A DNA stretch of 61,685 bases from Fonsecaea monophora (Eukaryota > Ascomycota > Eurotiomycetes > Chaetothyriales > Herpotrichiellaceae): contig NW_019174079.1 in the NCBI RefSeq assembly GCF_001642475.1, positions 1-61,685 on the forward strand, in the 5' to 3' direction. Positions 30,062-40,193 of the stretch are shown here, piece by piece. Numbering within the stretch: position 1 is the first letter of the stretch; each line of letters starts with the position of its first letter. The notes under the pieces were generated by a model. It was given only the letters and a program-made list of their open reading frames with translations. It searched no databases and had not been told where the DNA came from. The position numbers and the translations under genes were made by a program.

Positions 30062-31141
30062 TTAGAAGATCCTGTTCAATACCTGTTTCACATCATCACT
30101 TATCCTCTCGGGCACAGCAGAGTCCTGGCCCTTCTTCTTGCCCTTGACCTCAGTCTGCCTCCATGTCCTCCTGACATCCACAGCACTGTCACCTCCACCA
30201 GAATTTCCCGTCTCCTCGCGGTCTCCTTTCCTGCCAGCCTTCTTCCTCTTGATTCCCTCGACCCTCCTCCCTTCCTCCACGCCCTCGATGAAGCGCTTCG
30301 TCTCCTGGGCGATGGTCCTCCTCTCTTCATCCCTTCTGCCCTCCTCCTCTCTCTTCTCCTCCCTGATGCCAGCCATCAACTCCTCCCACGCCATCCCTTT
30401 CAAGTACTTCATATTCCACAGGTCGTCTCTGTAATAGCCGCCCTTCTTCCCGCCCACGGTCGTGGCATTCAGAGTCTCAGCGCATCTTCGAGCGATCTTC
30501 TTGGACGAGAACTCGATCCAGCCTTCCGTGTAGAGTTGGCGCGAGTTCTTTTTCGAGTTGTGTGCGTGCCGCGACGCGGGGGAGAGGAAGAGCCGCTTGA
30601 TTGGGGAGAAGCCGCGCTGTTCCAAGAGGTTACGCAGCGCAGACGGTTTGAGGTACGGGGGGAGGGATGAGAGGTACACCACACCGGGAGTTGTCTCCTT
30701 GTGTTTGGATTTCTTGGGTTTCTTCTGGTTTGTAGGCTCGCCTGTCGCGGACGCGGACTGGAGTTCTTGGTTTTCTGCTGTAGCGTTGGTCGCTTCTGCA
30801 TCCCGACCTTGCTTCTCAACATGCTTGGCATCCTCGCCATCGTCGTAATCCTCCTCATTCTCATGTACATCGTCACGGTCGTCGAACTCTGGCTGGACTG
30901 TCGCGGAGGGGCCGCTCGCCGTCTGCTTCTTCTTCTTCTTCTCCTTAGGGGTTCGTCTGCGCTTCAGATCGTACGCATCCAGTTCTTCCTCCTCGTCAGT
31001 GCTTTCGCGCTCGATTTTCCGCCTCTTACTTGCCCTCCCGGCCTTCGACACTTCGGCCGCTTCGGAATCGTAGCCTACATCCTGGTCGGATTCGTCCGAG
31101 AATCCGGCGTCGAGGTACATATTCCTCCGGTCGGAACTCAT
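30062..31141 (-). CDS. ESF2: Pre-rRNA processing factor ESF2 (ABT1 family)
   Basis: A 359-residue nucleolar RNA-binding protein for 18S rRNA processing and the small-subunit processome. The RRM-like core begins with GVVYLSSLPPYLKPSALRNL and continues through RLFLSPASRHAHN, the signature of Esf2/ABT1, then WIEFSSKKIARRCAETLN and DLWNMKYLKGMAWEEL. The N-terminal 150 residues are acidic/basic low-complexity, and the C-terminal 100 are Lys/Arg/Glu-rich. The ATG is at 31141. The highly charged composition opens frames on the other strand, which are not genes. Esf2 is known to act with the Dbp8 helicase. Confidence 0.93.
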   Translation of the reverse strand: MSSDRRNMYLDAGFSDESDQDVGYDSEAAEVSKAGRASKRRKIERESTDEEEELDAYDLKRRRTPKEKKKKKQTASGPSATVQPEFDDRDDVHENEEDYDDGEDAKHVEKQGRDAEATNATAENQELQSASATGEPTNQKKPKKSKHKETTPGVVYLSSLPPYLKPSALRNLLEQRGFSPIKRLFLSPASRHAHNSKKNSRQLYTEGWIEFSSKKIARRCAETLNATTVGGKKGGYYRDDLWNMKYLKGMAWEELMAGIREEKREEEGRRDEERRTIAQETKRFIEGVEEGRRVEGIKRKKAGRKGDREETGNSGGGDSAVDVRRTWRQTEVKGKKKGQDSAVPERISDDVKQVLNRIF

Positions 31142-31477
31142 GGTCTCAGACTGTCAAAACGACCTAAACTCGTCGAATCGCAGGAACGAACAAGAAGAAG
31201 ACCTCTCTCTTGGCAGCTATTTTCTTTGGCGAAATGTACTTGTGAAGAAGAGACCAAAAAGGCGGGAAAGCCATTCACATGTGTGAGAGTTGAAGTGGTG
31301 GGTGGTGAGGTGAATGAGAATGCGGAGAAAAATTTCTGGTTGGAGAAAGTCTGGCGGGAATGATGGTCAATAATGAATGAGTGGCTTGCAGTGGCTGAGT
31401 CCATACTGAATAGATTTGAGGGAGATATTTTCTTCATATTGCTACAAATTTTCTATCAGCTCTTCTATGTACGGTAT
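31142..31477. promoter_or_regulatory. Intergenic: ESF2 promoter and HIBCH 3' flank
   Basis: Both genes read leftward. An interval of ~340 nt, A/G-rich on the plus strand near the ESF2 start. No specific element is recognised. Confidence 0.45.
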
Positions 31478-33097
31478 CTATAGGCGAGCACTCTCGCCCT
31501 TCCAGCGAAGTGCTTTTCCGTCACTGGAGACAGTCTTCCGTGCGATTACTTCCTGGACTTTCTCTCTCACACCAGCTTTGTTCTTCCACAGTCTCAACAC
31601 ATCATCAATCACCCTCTTTGATCCTTCCTGACCTACCTCCTTGACAACAGCCTCAATATCCGACTCCCGAGGCAAAGCAAATTTGGCATGTGGGTAGTCT
31701 GTGTAGTGTTGATCAAGTGCTCCTTCATGGGGTTCCACCAACTGCAGAGCCTCCTGCTCCGTAGGGGCGACAAAGAATTCGTCCACGTCGGCCGTCGAGA
31801 CCTCTGCTAACGTGGCAGGATTCCATACAGGTTTCGTGGGCGGTTTGTTGATCAGGCGTGCAGAGACACCCTCCACAAAGTCGGGGTGTGCCATGAATCT
31901 GCTGGCCATTTTGTGCTCTTTGACAAAGGTCTCAGAGATGTTCCAGTGCTTTCCTTCTCGGAGCTGACGTAGCGTGACACGCAGACTCGTGGGTGATCGG
32001 ATAGCAATGGTCTTTTGGGTTGCTTTCGCCCACTCGGCGGTCTTCTCGTCTGCTGATTCTGCTTCCTTCTGGAGAGCGCCCAAGATCTCCTCTACTGAGT
32101 TGTACTTGAAGACCCGATCGACAGCTTCTCGCAAGGCACCGGTGAGGTTCCCATACTTGGCAGCTTCGTAGGAATCAGGTGAGGGTAGCGAGCTTGAAAA
32201 CTCGGAGATCGTGGAGTTGATAAGTTCCAGTCGTTCGTTCAGATCAGCGTAGTCTTTAAAGACCAGCTCGGAGAGTCGAGTTGTCAATTGTGCCAAGACA
32301 GAGCTGTCGACGTAATGCGTCGCGATACCAGCGTAGAAGGCCTGCACACCATGGAGTCGCTCAGAAGTCAGGGCTAGGTATGTACCAATCTCGCCATCCA
32401 GGCGAGACAAGAAGAAACTCCCACCAACATCAGGGAAGAACCCAATGGTGGTCTCGGGCATGGCAAAGACGGTCTTCTCAGTCGCAATTCGGAAAGGTGC
32501 ATGGACCGAAAGACCAACACCACCGCCCATTGTTATGCCATCCATGATCGCTATGTATGGCTTGCTGTATGTGGCAATCAGATGGTCCAGTTTGTATTCA
32601 AGAGCAAAGTAATCCGAAGATTTCTTTTGACCTTCTGGTCCCTGTTTATTCTGTGACGCCAGTTCTGCAACATCACCGCCTGCGCAGAAAGCTTTCGGGC
32701 CAGCACCGCTTATCAGAACGACGTTGGCCATTTGCGATTTTTCCCACTCCCGAAGTCGAGGGAGTATTTTTCTCGCCATTGAGCCGTTGAGGGAGTTGAG
32801 CTTCTTGGGTCGATTCAACTCAATGGTTCGCACGCCGTAAAGAGAGTTGAACAGGACGTCGTCAGGATCATCTGTGGGAAGTTCTTTCGGCAGTCCGCCG
32901 TACTTAATGGCCGTGGAAGACATCTGCATTGCCTGTGAGCTCAAATGGACTGTCTCTTACTGATCAGAACCTACCGTTCGACGGCCCAGTGCCAATGGAG
33001 AAAATGGAGCTCTGGATCTTGCTGCAAACGCCGTTGTTCTGGCAATAGCGCTGGGTGCCACAAGATAGGCCGTGTATCTCCCACAACAGGCTTTCAT
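31478..33097 (-). CDS. EHD3: 3-hydroxyisobutyryl-CoA hydrolase, mitochondrial
   Basis: Two exons, 32975-33097 and 31478-32932 (intron 32933-32974, 42 nt, gtaggt...cacag), giving 525 residues. Exon 1 encodes an Arg-rich, acid-free leader (MKACCGRYTAYLVAPSAIAR...) typical of mitochondrial import. The crotonase fold is clear: ISGAGPKAFCAGGDV, DGITMGGGVGLS (oxyanion hole), FAMPETTIGFFPDVGGS. The C-terminal HIBCH domain with FDYADLNERL-like blocks separates it from simple enoyl-CoA hydratases. It releases 3-hydroxyisobutyrate in valine catabolism. The protein ends SARL, which also fits a PTS1 signal, so a peroxisomal pool is possible. Function is strongly supported; dual location is an inference. 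Confidence 0.93.
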
Positions 33098-33473
33098 GTC
33101 GACGAAAAGCGACAACGAGAATTACATTGAACACAGATGGGCAAGGGAATTCCGTTTGTTGAGTAATGGACTGCGAAGGACGAACCTCGGCGATTTGTCC
33201 GTCCCTCCGAGGCTTTCCTCCCATACCCAGCTTTCAGCCTGATGTCTCGAAAGTGAAGGTAGAGCGAAGATTGTCACGTGTAAGGCTGGGGCAAGAATAT
33301 TTTCTTGGCGGCGATCGGGCTCAACCAGTGGGAGGCGAATTCTGAATAATAGACAGTCACTTTTTCTCGTTCTTCAGCCTTTTCTTCTCTGTTCCTCCCT
33401 CTTTACCACTCTCGTTCTCTTGGCTGTGATTTTGTGTCAACGGTGTACCCAGACAACATTCAGTGGCTTCACG
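33098..33473. promoter_or_regulatory. Divergent promoter region, HIBCH / NMD3
   Basis: A 376-nt space. On the NMD3 side a C/T-rich run (33360-33420) precedes the ATG, as is usual for fungal leaders. A CACGTG-like word (tcacgtgt) lies near 33276-33283. Confidence 0.5.
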
Positions 33474-35024
33474 ATGTCGATGGACCTTGATGCTCCAGTC
33501 GCACTGCCTTCAGTGAACAAGCCGCAAGCGGCGACAATTCTCTGCTGTAACTGTGGCGCTCCCATCGATGGGACTGCGTCTGCAGGTGCTCTATGTTATG
33601 ACTGTATCAAACTCACGATCGACGTATCAGAAGGCATTCAGAGAGAAGGTGTACTTCACACTTGCCGAGATTGTGAAAGATGGCTAAGCCCACCTTCACA
33701 GTGGGTTTCGGCAGCTCCAGAGAGTAGAGAGTTGCTTGCTCTTTGTCTGCGGAAACTCCGTGGTCTTAACAAAGTTCGAATCATCGATGCTAATTTCCTC
33801 TGGACGGAACCCCATTCTAGGCGGATCAAGGTAAAGATCACGGTTCAACAAGAGGCATATGAAGGAACGATCCTGCAACAGACTTTCGAGGTGGAGTACG
33901 TGGTTGCCTTTCAACAATGCCCTGAATGCGCGAAATCATATACACCCAATGTTTGGCGAGCCTCAGTCCAAGTTCGACAGAAAGTGCCTCATAAACGAAC
34001 CTTTTTGTACCTTGAGCAGCTGGTTCTCAAACACCAAGCGCACAAGGACACGATCAACATCAAGGAGGTCAAGGACGGGCTCGATTTCTATTTCTCTCAA
34101 CGGAATCATGCAGAAAAGTTTGTCGACTTCCTCACCTCTACGACACCGATCAAAGTCAAGAAATCTCAGGAACTTATTTCCATGGATATCCATACCTCGA
34201 CGAAATCATACAAATTCACATACTCATGCGAACTCTTACCGATATGCAAAGACGATCTAGTTGCTTTACCCATCAAGATGGCCAAGTCCATCGGCAATAT
34301 TGCACCTTTGACCCTTTGTTACCGAGTGGGCACGTCAATCAACCTATTGGATCCGACTACACTACAGACAACAGACATGCCGACGTCGACGTACTGGCGA
34401 GCGCCTTTCAAAAGCCTTGCAGATGTGCAGGAACTCGTGGAATTTGTTGTACTTGACATCGAACCGCTAGGCACCCAAAATGGTCGCTTTTTTGGGGCAG
34501 AAGCCACGGTAGCAAGAGCGTCAGATCTCGGTGTCAACGACAAAACCTACTACTGCAGAACACATCTCGGTGGAGTTTTGCATGCTGGGGACTCGGTGCT
34601 TGGTTACCACTTGACGGGAACGAACTTTAACAATCCGCAGTTTGAAGAGTTGGAGCAAAGTCACAACTATTCGTCGACCATTCCAGATGTGATGCTGGTC
34701 AAGAAATTCTACGCAAGAAAGAAGAAGCCCAAAAGCAGGAACTGGAGGCTCAAGCGAATGGCCAAAGATGAGGGCGACCTATTGCCGAAGAAGGCCGACC
34801 AGGATAGGATGGATGCCGACTATGAAATGTTCTTGCGAGATGTGGAGGAAGATGTGGAGCTCAGACAAACTTTAGCATTGTACAAAGCGAAGCATCAGAA
34901 GAAGAAGGATGCAGACGAGATGAGCATGATGACTGGGGAGACCAGTGAGGATGAGGTGCCTCAGATTAATATGGAGGAACTCCTGGATGACTTTGAAGAC
35001 CTTGACGTGAACGATGAGGAATGA
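33474..35024 (+). CDS. NMD3: 60S ribosomal export protein NMD3
   Basis: A 516-residue adaptor that carries the pre-60S subunit out of the nucleus through Crm1. The N-terminus has the paired zinc ribbons typical of Nmd3: CCNCG...CYDC, then C..C and CPEC. Conserved blocks include RGLNKVRIIDANFLWTEPHS, VRQKVPHKRTF and GLDFYFSQRNHAEKFVDFL. The acidic C-terminus (EDEVPQINMEELLDDFEDL) contains leucines that fit the nuclear export signal. I chose the ATG at 33474 (MSMDLDAP); the frame reaches 33420 only by a TTG. There are no introns. The gene is divergent from HIBCH. Confidence 0.95.
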   Translation: MSMDLDAPVALPSVNKPQAATILCCNCGAPIDGTASAGALCYDCIKLTIDVSEGIQREGVLHTCRDCERWLSPPSQWVSAAPESRELLALCLRKLRGLNKVRIIDANFLWTEPHSRRIKVKITVQQEAYEGTILQQTFEVEYVVAFQQCPECAKSYTPNVWRASVQVRQKVPHKRTFLYLEQLVLKHQAHKDTINIKEVKDGLDFYFSQRNHAEKFVDFLTSTTPIKVKKSQELISMDIHTSTKSYKFTYSCELLPICKDDLVALPIKMAKSIGNIAPLTLCYRVGTSINLLDPTTLQTTDMPTSTYWRAPFKSLADVQELVEFVVLDIEPLGTQNGRFFGAEATVARASDLGVNDKTYYCRTHLGGVLHAGDSVLGYHLTGTNFNNPQFEELEQSHNYSSTIPDVMLVKKFYARKKKPKSRNWRLKRMAKDEGDLLPKKADQDRMDADYEMFLRDVEEDVELRQTLALYKAKHQKKKDADEMSMMTGETSEDEVPQINMEELLDDFEDLDVNDEE

Positions 35025-35723
35025 TGCAGGCATTCAAACAGAGGAACAATGATACCACGGGCAGCACTGATTTTGCTTTGACGATGAAAGGCTTAATGCG
35101 TTGATTGAATAAGTTGTCTATAAGTTGTCTTCAAGGACTTCGTACAGCCTCGTGCAGCCTTGCACAGCCTCGTCCACCAAACTGTCTCTCACGTGCTGTG
35201 TATGATATCATATGACATCAACTAGCACCACTAATAACTAGCGCGCATGGTTAATAACTTTCTCTCGTGCTCTCCGACTCAGTTACCAAGTGGCTAGAGC
35301 ATCTAAGGCTTTCTTAGTCTTCCATTCGTACAATTTATCTCTCATATGCAAGTTGGTGTAGATCGAGGCTGAACCACTTCTCACTCTTGGTGCCTGCCTT
35401 ATCGACATTGTCAAAGTGCGCACGCCCTTCGGTTTTCCCAATCGAGACCGAACGGCATCGAATCGCGTGGCACGCTTCGCCAAGCCATGCATGGCTGCCG
35501 ACAAGGTGTCCAGTATCCTGCATAGCGTGTAAGGCTACAACACGGTCGTGTCAACGGTGTAGTATAGACGACTGGGCAAACTCTTACGATCATCTACGGC
35601 CGTCTATCTCTTCACACAAAGCCCACCATCTCCAAATCCCTTAAGCATTGCTTCACCTTCGTGCCATGATCATTGTCCTTGATCAACTGCTGACAGGGAG
35701 GTCGATTGGTTCTGATCAAAGGG
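35025..35723. promoter_or_regulatory. Intergenic: NMD3 3' flank and kinase promoter
   Basis: Contains a 10-nt near-repeat, three copies of a ..CAGCCTcG unit at 35141-35172, and a duplicated TAAGTTGTCT at 35110-35130. No gene is seen. The part after ~35600 should be the kinase leader. Confidence 0.45.
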
Positions 35724-37889
35724 ATGAGTTCTGCCTTTTTCCGCAGACCTTCCGACGATAGCTCCAGCTCTGACAGCGACAGGTCAGGGGAGGATGAGGC
35801 CCCATCACATCAAGTCATCGAAAGCATTGAGGAAGGCCAGACCATTATCACTGAATCACTGTCCAGTCATGGCAGTATCTCCTTCGCAGATGAGGTGGAT
35901 GTTCAGACAAGTACCTTATCCAACGTCGACCAGCACCGGACAAACCTTCTCAATGCACTGCTCGAAGATTTTGCCAGGAGCAGAGCTTGCGAGATCCTGA
36001 ACAATGCAAGGCCAGGATCCGGATTTACCAGAACATCGGCGGAAGTCCAGCCATTAGCGGACAAGCTCTACGAACAACTCAGTCAGTCGTTATCACTGAC
36101 TGGCATCATACCGACCGCCAACGGAAGGGACAACGAGCAGACAAGAGCGGCGTACTTGGCGGGCATCGAGAGTGTTGCACTTGGGGGCGTTCAGAATCAT
36201 GATCTCCTCCATGGGCCAACTCGACCATTGCTCGAACATCAAGTTTCACCGACCAACGCCAACAATCAGCCTCAATCTCTCGTTCCCAACTTGCTCGCAT
36301 CAGACCTGATCAACTTATCTCTGCACAGCCCGACTCATCTCTCGCCGTACAGTGATCTAGTCCTATCTACGCCGACGTCCCATCGCAGCCACTACGAGTC
36401 CAGCTTCCAGCAACTAAGATTACTCGGAAAAGGAGGCTTTGGTAGAGTATACCATGCTTACAACGTGTTTGACAAAAAGGAATACGCCGTCAAGAAGATT
36501 CCTTTAAGCCCTCGGATGTCGCAGCGGTACAGGGAATCGGGACATCAAGAGTTGGAAAACATACTCCGAGAAGTTCAGGCCCTGGCACAGCTCGAGCACA
36601 ACAACGTCGTCCGTTACCATGCAACATGGATAGAAGAGCCGAGAGGGATGTCTGCAATAGCACCCCAGATCACCAAACAAAGCCCCACAGTTCAGGGCAG
36701 GAGACTCATCGCTGATCGGCCGAGACATTCGCGACCAGTTGATCGAAATGTCGCGACCCAACGACAATTCTTGGAACACGGCGATGGTATCATTTTCGGT
36801 TTCGACAGTAGACCGAACACTCCTGCTCAGGACGTGGAGAGTGTCGCCAACCCAACGCAATCCGTCAGTGAGACTAGTCATGACCAATCCTCCGCCCGGG
36901 CTTCCGAGATTTTTACAGATGGCAACGCAAGGGCCAGCGCTTCGCATGATCCAGCCATGGATGAATCTGTGTATGTACTGCATGTGCAGATGTCAGTATA
37001 TCCCATGACTCTCGCACAGTATCTGGCACCAGCGCCAGCCAACGCCAGAAGTGCACCCAGCAACCCCATCCGCAGACACTGTTTTCACCTGGTTCCCGCT
37101 CTACGATTGCTCATGGGCATTTTGTGCGGGTTGCAGTATATCCATGCGAAAGGACTGGTACATCGTGACATCAAACCATCCAATATTTTCATCTCTGGCT
37201 TGAGCTTTCCCGCGGTCGGGTTGGTCTCGGACGGATATTACGATGTAGGATCCTGCTTCGGCTGCAAAGATTACAGTGAATATTACGTCAATCCCCGAAT
37301 TGGTGATTTCGGACTTGTTGCACAGTTGGCTAAAGAAGATGGCCTCGAGACAAACAGAAATGGCAGCGGAAAGACCAACAGGATGGTTGGGACAGAATAC
37401 TATCGACCTCCGCCCTGGGCTGATTCCACAGGCAAAGCAAAGGCCAACGCACAAGTGGACGAGAAGATTGATGTATTTGCGCTTGGTGTCATTTTTGTCG
37501 AACTATTGTGGCCCTGTTTGACCAGTACAGAACGGATGCATGTATTGCGTGACTTACAAAAAGGCAGGACTCCAACTGGCCTTGCTCAAAAGATCGACAA
37601 TGAAGGACACGAAATAGGTACAGGTGAAATGGTTGTTCAATGCATATCCGGAATGATCGAACGAGACCCCCGGCGCCGATGGGGATGCGAGGACGTTAAG
37701 CAATGGCTGGATAAGGTATTGATCAGAGCCAAGACGTTGGTCAAGCATGATGGAAACGGAGGCATTAGTGGAACTCAGGGCGTCGACATGAGGAAAGTTC
37801 ACAGTCTGAGTGAAGCAGATGGAGAAGCAGAGGAATTGCTACTGAGTCGAGAAGGTGGAACTGCTCCCGGCGATGACCGTGCCTCCTAA
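35724..37889 (+). CDS. Protein kinase of the eIF2alpha kinase type (HRI/PEK-like)
   Basis: A 721-residue kinase that phosphorylates, or resembles kinases that phosphorylate, the translation factor eIF2alpha under stress. The N-terminal 230 residues are acidic/Ser-rich. The kinase domain has the glycine loop LGKGGFGRVY (234 on), the Lys in YAVKKI, HRDIKPSN (480-487) and DFG (528-530). A ~160-residue insert between the lobes is the mark of eIF2alpha kinases. Oddly, the P+1 segment reads GTEYYRPPPW where family members have GTxxYMSPE, so the APE motif is degenerate. The ATG at 35724 is used; a TTG lies 18 nt upstream. There are no introns. Which fungal subfamily it belongs to is unproven. Confidence 0.8.
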   Translation: MSSAFFRRPSDDSSSSDSDRSGEDEAPSHQVIESIEEGQTIITESLSSHGSISFADEVDVQTSTLSNVDQHRTNLLNALLEDFARSRACEILNNARPGSGFTRTSAEVQPLADKLYEQLSQSLSLTGIIPTANGRDNEQTRAAYLAGIESVALGGVQNHDLLHGPTRPLLEHQVSPTNANNQPQSLVPNLLASDLINLSLHSPTHLSPYSDLVLSTPTSHRSHYESSFQQLRLLGKGGFGRVYHAYNVFDKKEYAVKKIPLSPRMSQRYRESGHQELENILREVQALAQLEHNNVVRYHATWIEEPRGMSAIAPQITKQSPTVQGRRLIADRPRHSRPVDRNVATQRQFLEHGDGIIFGFDSRPNTPAQDVESVANPTQSVSETSHDQSSARASEIFTDGNARASASHDPAMDESVYVLHVQMSVYPMTLAQYLAPAPANARSAPSNPIRRHCFHLVPALRLLMGILCGLQYIHAKGLVHRDIKPSNIFISGLSFPAVGLVSDGYYDVGSCFGCKDYSEYYVNPRIGDFGLVAQLAKEDGLETNRNGSGKTNRMVGTEYYRPPPWADSTGKAKANAQVDEKIDVFALGVIFVELLWPCLTSTERMHVLRDLQKGRTPTGLAQKIDNEGHEIGTGEMVVQCISGMIERDPRRRWGCEDVKQWLDKVLIRAKTLVKHDGNGGISGTQGVDMRKVHSLSEADGEAEELLLSREGGTAPGDDRAS

Positions 37890-39381
37890 GATTCAGCAAC
37901 TAGCAAAACCAAGGAGCGTCAAATAGAACGATCATTAACCCATCTGGACATTCGCGAGTACCGAGTACCGAGTGCAGCAAGTTAAATCCATCCGAAACCA
38001 GGAAATTGGGAGTGACTCAGCAGTGCCACTTATCGACGGTGGGTGGACGGCTTCTGAGGACTTGTAGGTGATACCTACCTAAAATTGAGACAAACAAAAA
38101 CTCCCACCAACAGTTGACAGTGCCCGTATAAGGGCGTAGCTCAATAGACTTTTAGGCACGAAGGACACGGTAGAGCCTCATACTCAGTACCTCTGTGTCT
38201 GGAGAGAAAGTCAGGGGTATTCATGCCAGTGTCATGTGACTCAGCTCGGTTGGATCGGTGCCCCGGATTGCTGCCCGCCATTTACCGACTCCACAACTCC
38301 TCTTCCTAGGTGACCTGGCGCCGAGTGAGCTTACCATGGCTTTCGAAGCATTCCTACTCGAACTTGGCTGTTTGCGGTAGCGGGCAACTGTACCCGAGAG
38401 TAGAAGCCCATCGGCGGCAGAGCACGTGAGCAGAATGACCAGGAACGGTCAAGTGCCTCATTTCCTGAAGCGTCGGTGAAACCTTGGCATTTGACTGCGC
38501 TTTTCTCCTAGCTGCTACGACTCCAGAGGACCGAGGAGTAGGTACTATTATTCACGATCGTAATTATTCAAAAACGGCATAGCTGCGTTTGACCTCGATG
38601 TCAAGTTTGCAGCTAAACCCCTGGCATCAACGGCGGTCGTCTGGTCTAGCCCAACCGGGTCGTCTAGCCCAAGTGCTTGTCTCGGGAGCAAGCAGACACA
38701 AATTCACGATTCACCGGCACTCTTTTCGAACGGCCTACCAACTTTTACATTCCGTTGTCAAATTTCGCTTGCCCTGAAAGCATATCAACTCAAATGACAG
38801 CCGTCAGTCTCGCCGAATCTCTCACCAGCGAGTACAGATGCGTTCGGCGCACTGCCAGTCCAAGAATCTAAGCTTTCGGTAGCAGCCGCCGTCCTGGGCA
38901 GTGGCAGTCAAACAGCATGGAATCAAAAAATCTGAGCAAACCGGGGGGGCACCAACGAACACCGTTTTGTCGGGCTAGCAGCATATCTGTTTCGCTTTCG
39001 CTCTTGGTGGGGACTCTCTAATCGGCTTCCCGATTAATTTTACTGGTCAGGGCACATTCCGGTCGATTTGGGCGCCTGCACAGCTGCCGAGTGGTCGAAC
39101 CAAAGCGAAAAGGGGCAGTTTGAAAACAGTGGCCCCGACGCCATTGACACATGCCAATTTCCCCCAACTTGCTACGGGAACTGGGAGAAAAAAGGGTCAA
39201 ACTTGCCTGGAGAGAGAAACTACTCGTATGAGTTGTGCGCATTTTCTCCAACAGCCTGTGGGTTTTTTCATTCTTTCAACGTCTTTCACTTTTATATGTT
39301 CCTGTTGGGCCTCATCCGATAGACTTTCCACAAGCACTCAACTCCCAAGCAAGCCCCGAAGAGTGTATAACCTCGAAAAAG
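37890..39381. promoter_or_regulatory. Intergenic region before GPI wall protein gene
   Basis: About 1.5 kb without a convincing gene. It holds three tandem (C)GAGTACC-type units (37956-37975), a CTACCTA run (38073-38083), TACTCAGTAC near 38185, and an 11-nt direct repeat GTCTAGCCCAA at 38644-38654 and 38662-38672. A TTTATATG word at 39291-39298 is the best TATA candidate for the next gene. Confidence 0.45.
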
Positions 39382-40193
39382 ATGGTCGCAATGAAGAAAT
39401 CTGCCCTCGCGCTGGCGATGGCTACCGCAGTCAGCGCTCAAACATCGTCGGTCGTCAATGTTCTCATTCCTGGTGCGGACGAGCAAACTCTTTTGGGGTC
39501 CCTCATTGCTTCTGTATGTCCACATTCTCTGCCATCTGCTGATATGCACGGACTAACCTTTCAATGTAGGATGCTTCCAAGACCACAATGGCAATCTCGT
39601 GTCCCACCAACGCTGACATGAGTGAATGCGGATTTGGCCCAGATGCGGTTACCATTACCTTCGGTCCATCGACTTTTAAGGCATTGGAGACTTTCGATCC
39701 TTTGTCATTGGTGCTCGACTGCAATGTGAAAGGAACAACAGCCGTTACGTGCACAGAGACATATATCGGGCCAGCAGATGTCCTGAACGCGCAGACCGCC
39801 ACGGATGCGGAAGCGTTGACGGCAACCGACACTGATACACAAATCATCACGACGACCAGCGTCACGGTCCTTTCGCAGTCGGAAATGTAAGTCTTATGTT
39901 CTCGGATGTCTTGCTTATACTCACCGCAAAATAGTGTTTTCATGCCAGTGACGATCACCGCGTTCGCCGATTCTAGCGACAATACTAGTGCTGGCACCAC
40001 TGGGGCAAGCGGAACTGAATCCACAGCTACGTCAACGGGATCGGGAACAAGTGGTACGGCGTCTAACAGCGCCAGTGGAAGTGCCAGTGCAACAAATGAC
40101 AGCGACAGTGGCGCGAGCGTGGGAGCCGCTCGCTGGGAGTTTGTTTCCGCGGTGGGCGCCGGGTTGATCGGGCTGACGATGATGTTGTTGTAA
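39382..40193 (+). CDS. GPI-anchored cell wall / surface protein
   Basis: Three exons: 39382-39513, 39570-39886 and 39935-40193 (introns 56 and 48 nt), giving 235 residues. The leader MVAMKKSALALAMATAVSAQ is a signal peptide. A ~125-residue Cys-containing domain (ISCPTNADMSECGFGP, LDCNVKGTTAVTCTETYIGP) follows, then a Thr/Ser-rich region likely to be O-mannosylated. A stretch of GTSGTASNSASGSASATND ends in a small-residue site and a hydrophobic tail (FVSAVGAGLIGLTMMLL), the GPI signal. It matches the common mould family of short GPI-linked proteins of unknown function. The gene neighbourhood gives no further clue. Confidence 0.85.

Noticed and set aside
30032..30670. Plus-strand frame opposite ESF2
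   Set aside because: Leu/Pro/Ser-rich complement of Lys/Glu-rich codons in ESF2.
38130..38205. tRNA-like start (GTAGCTCAATAG) in an intergenic region
   Set aside because: The A-box-like word is not followed by a B box, and no cloverleaf can be formed.
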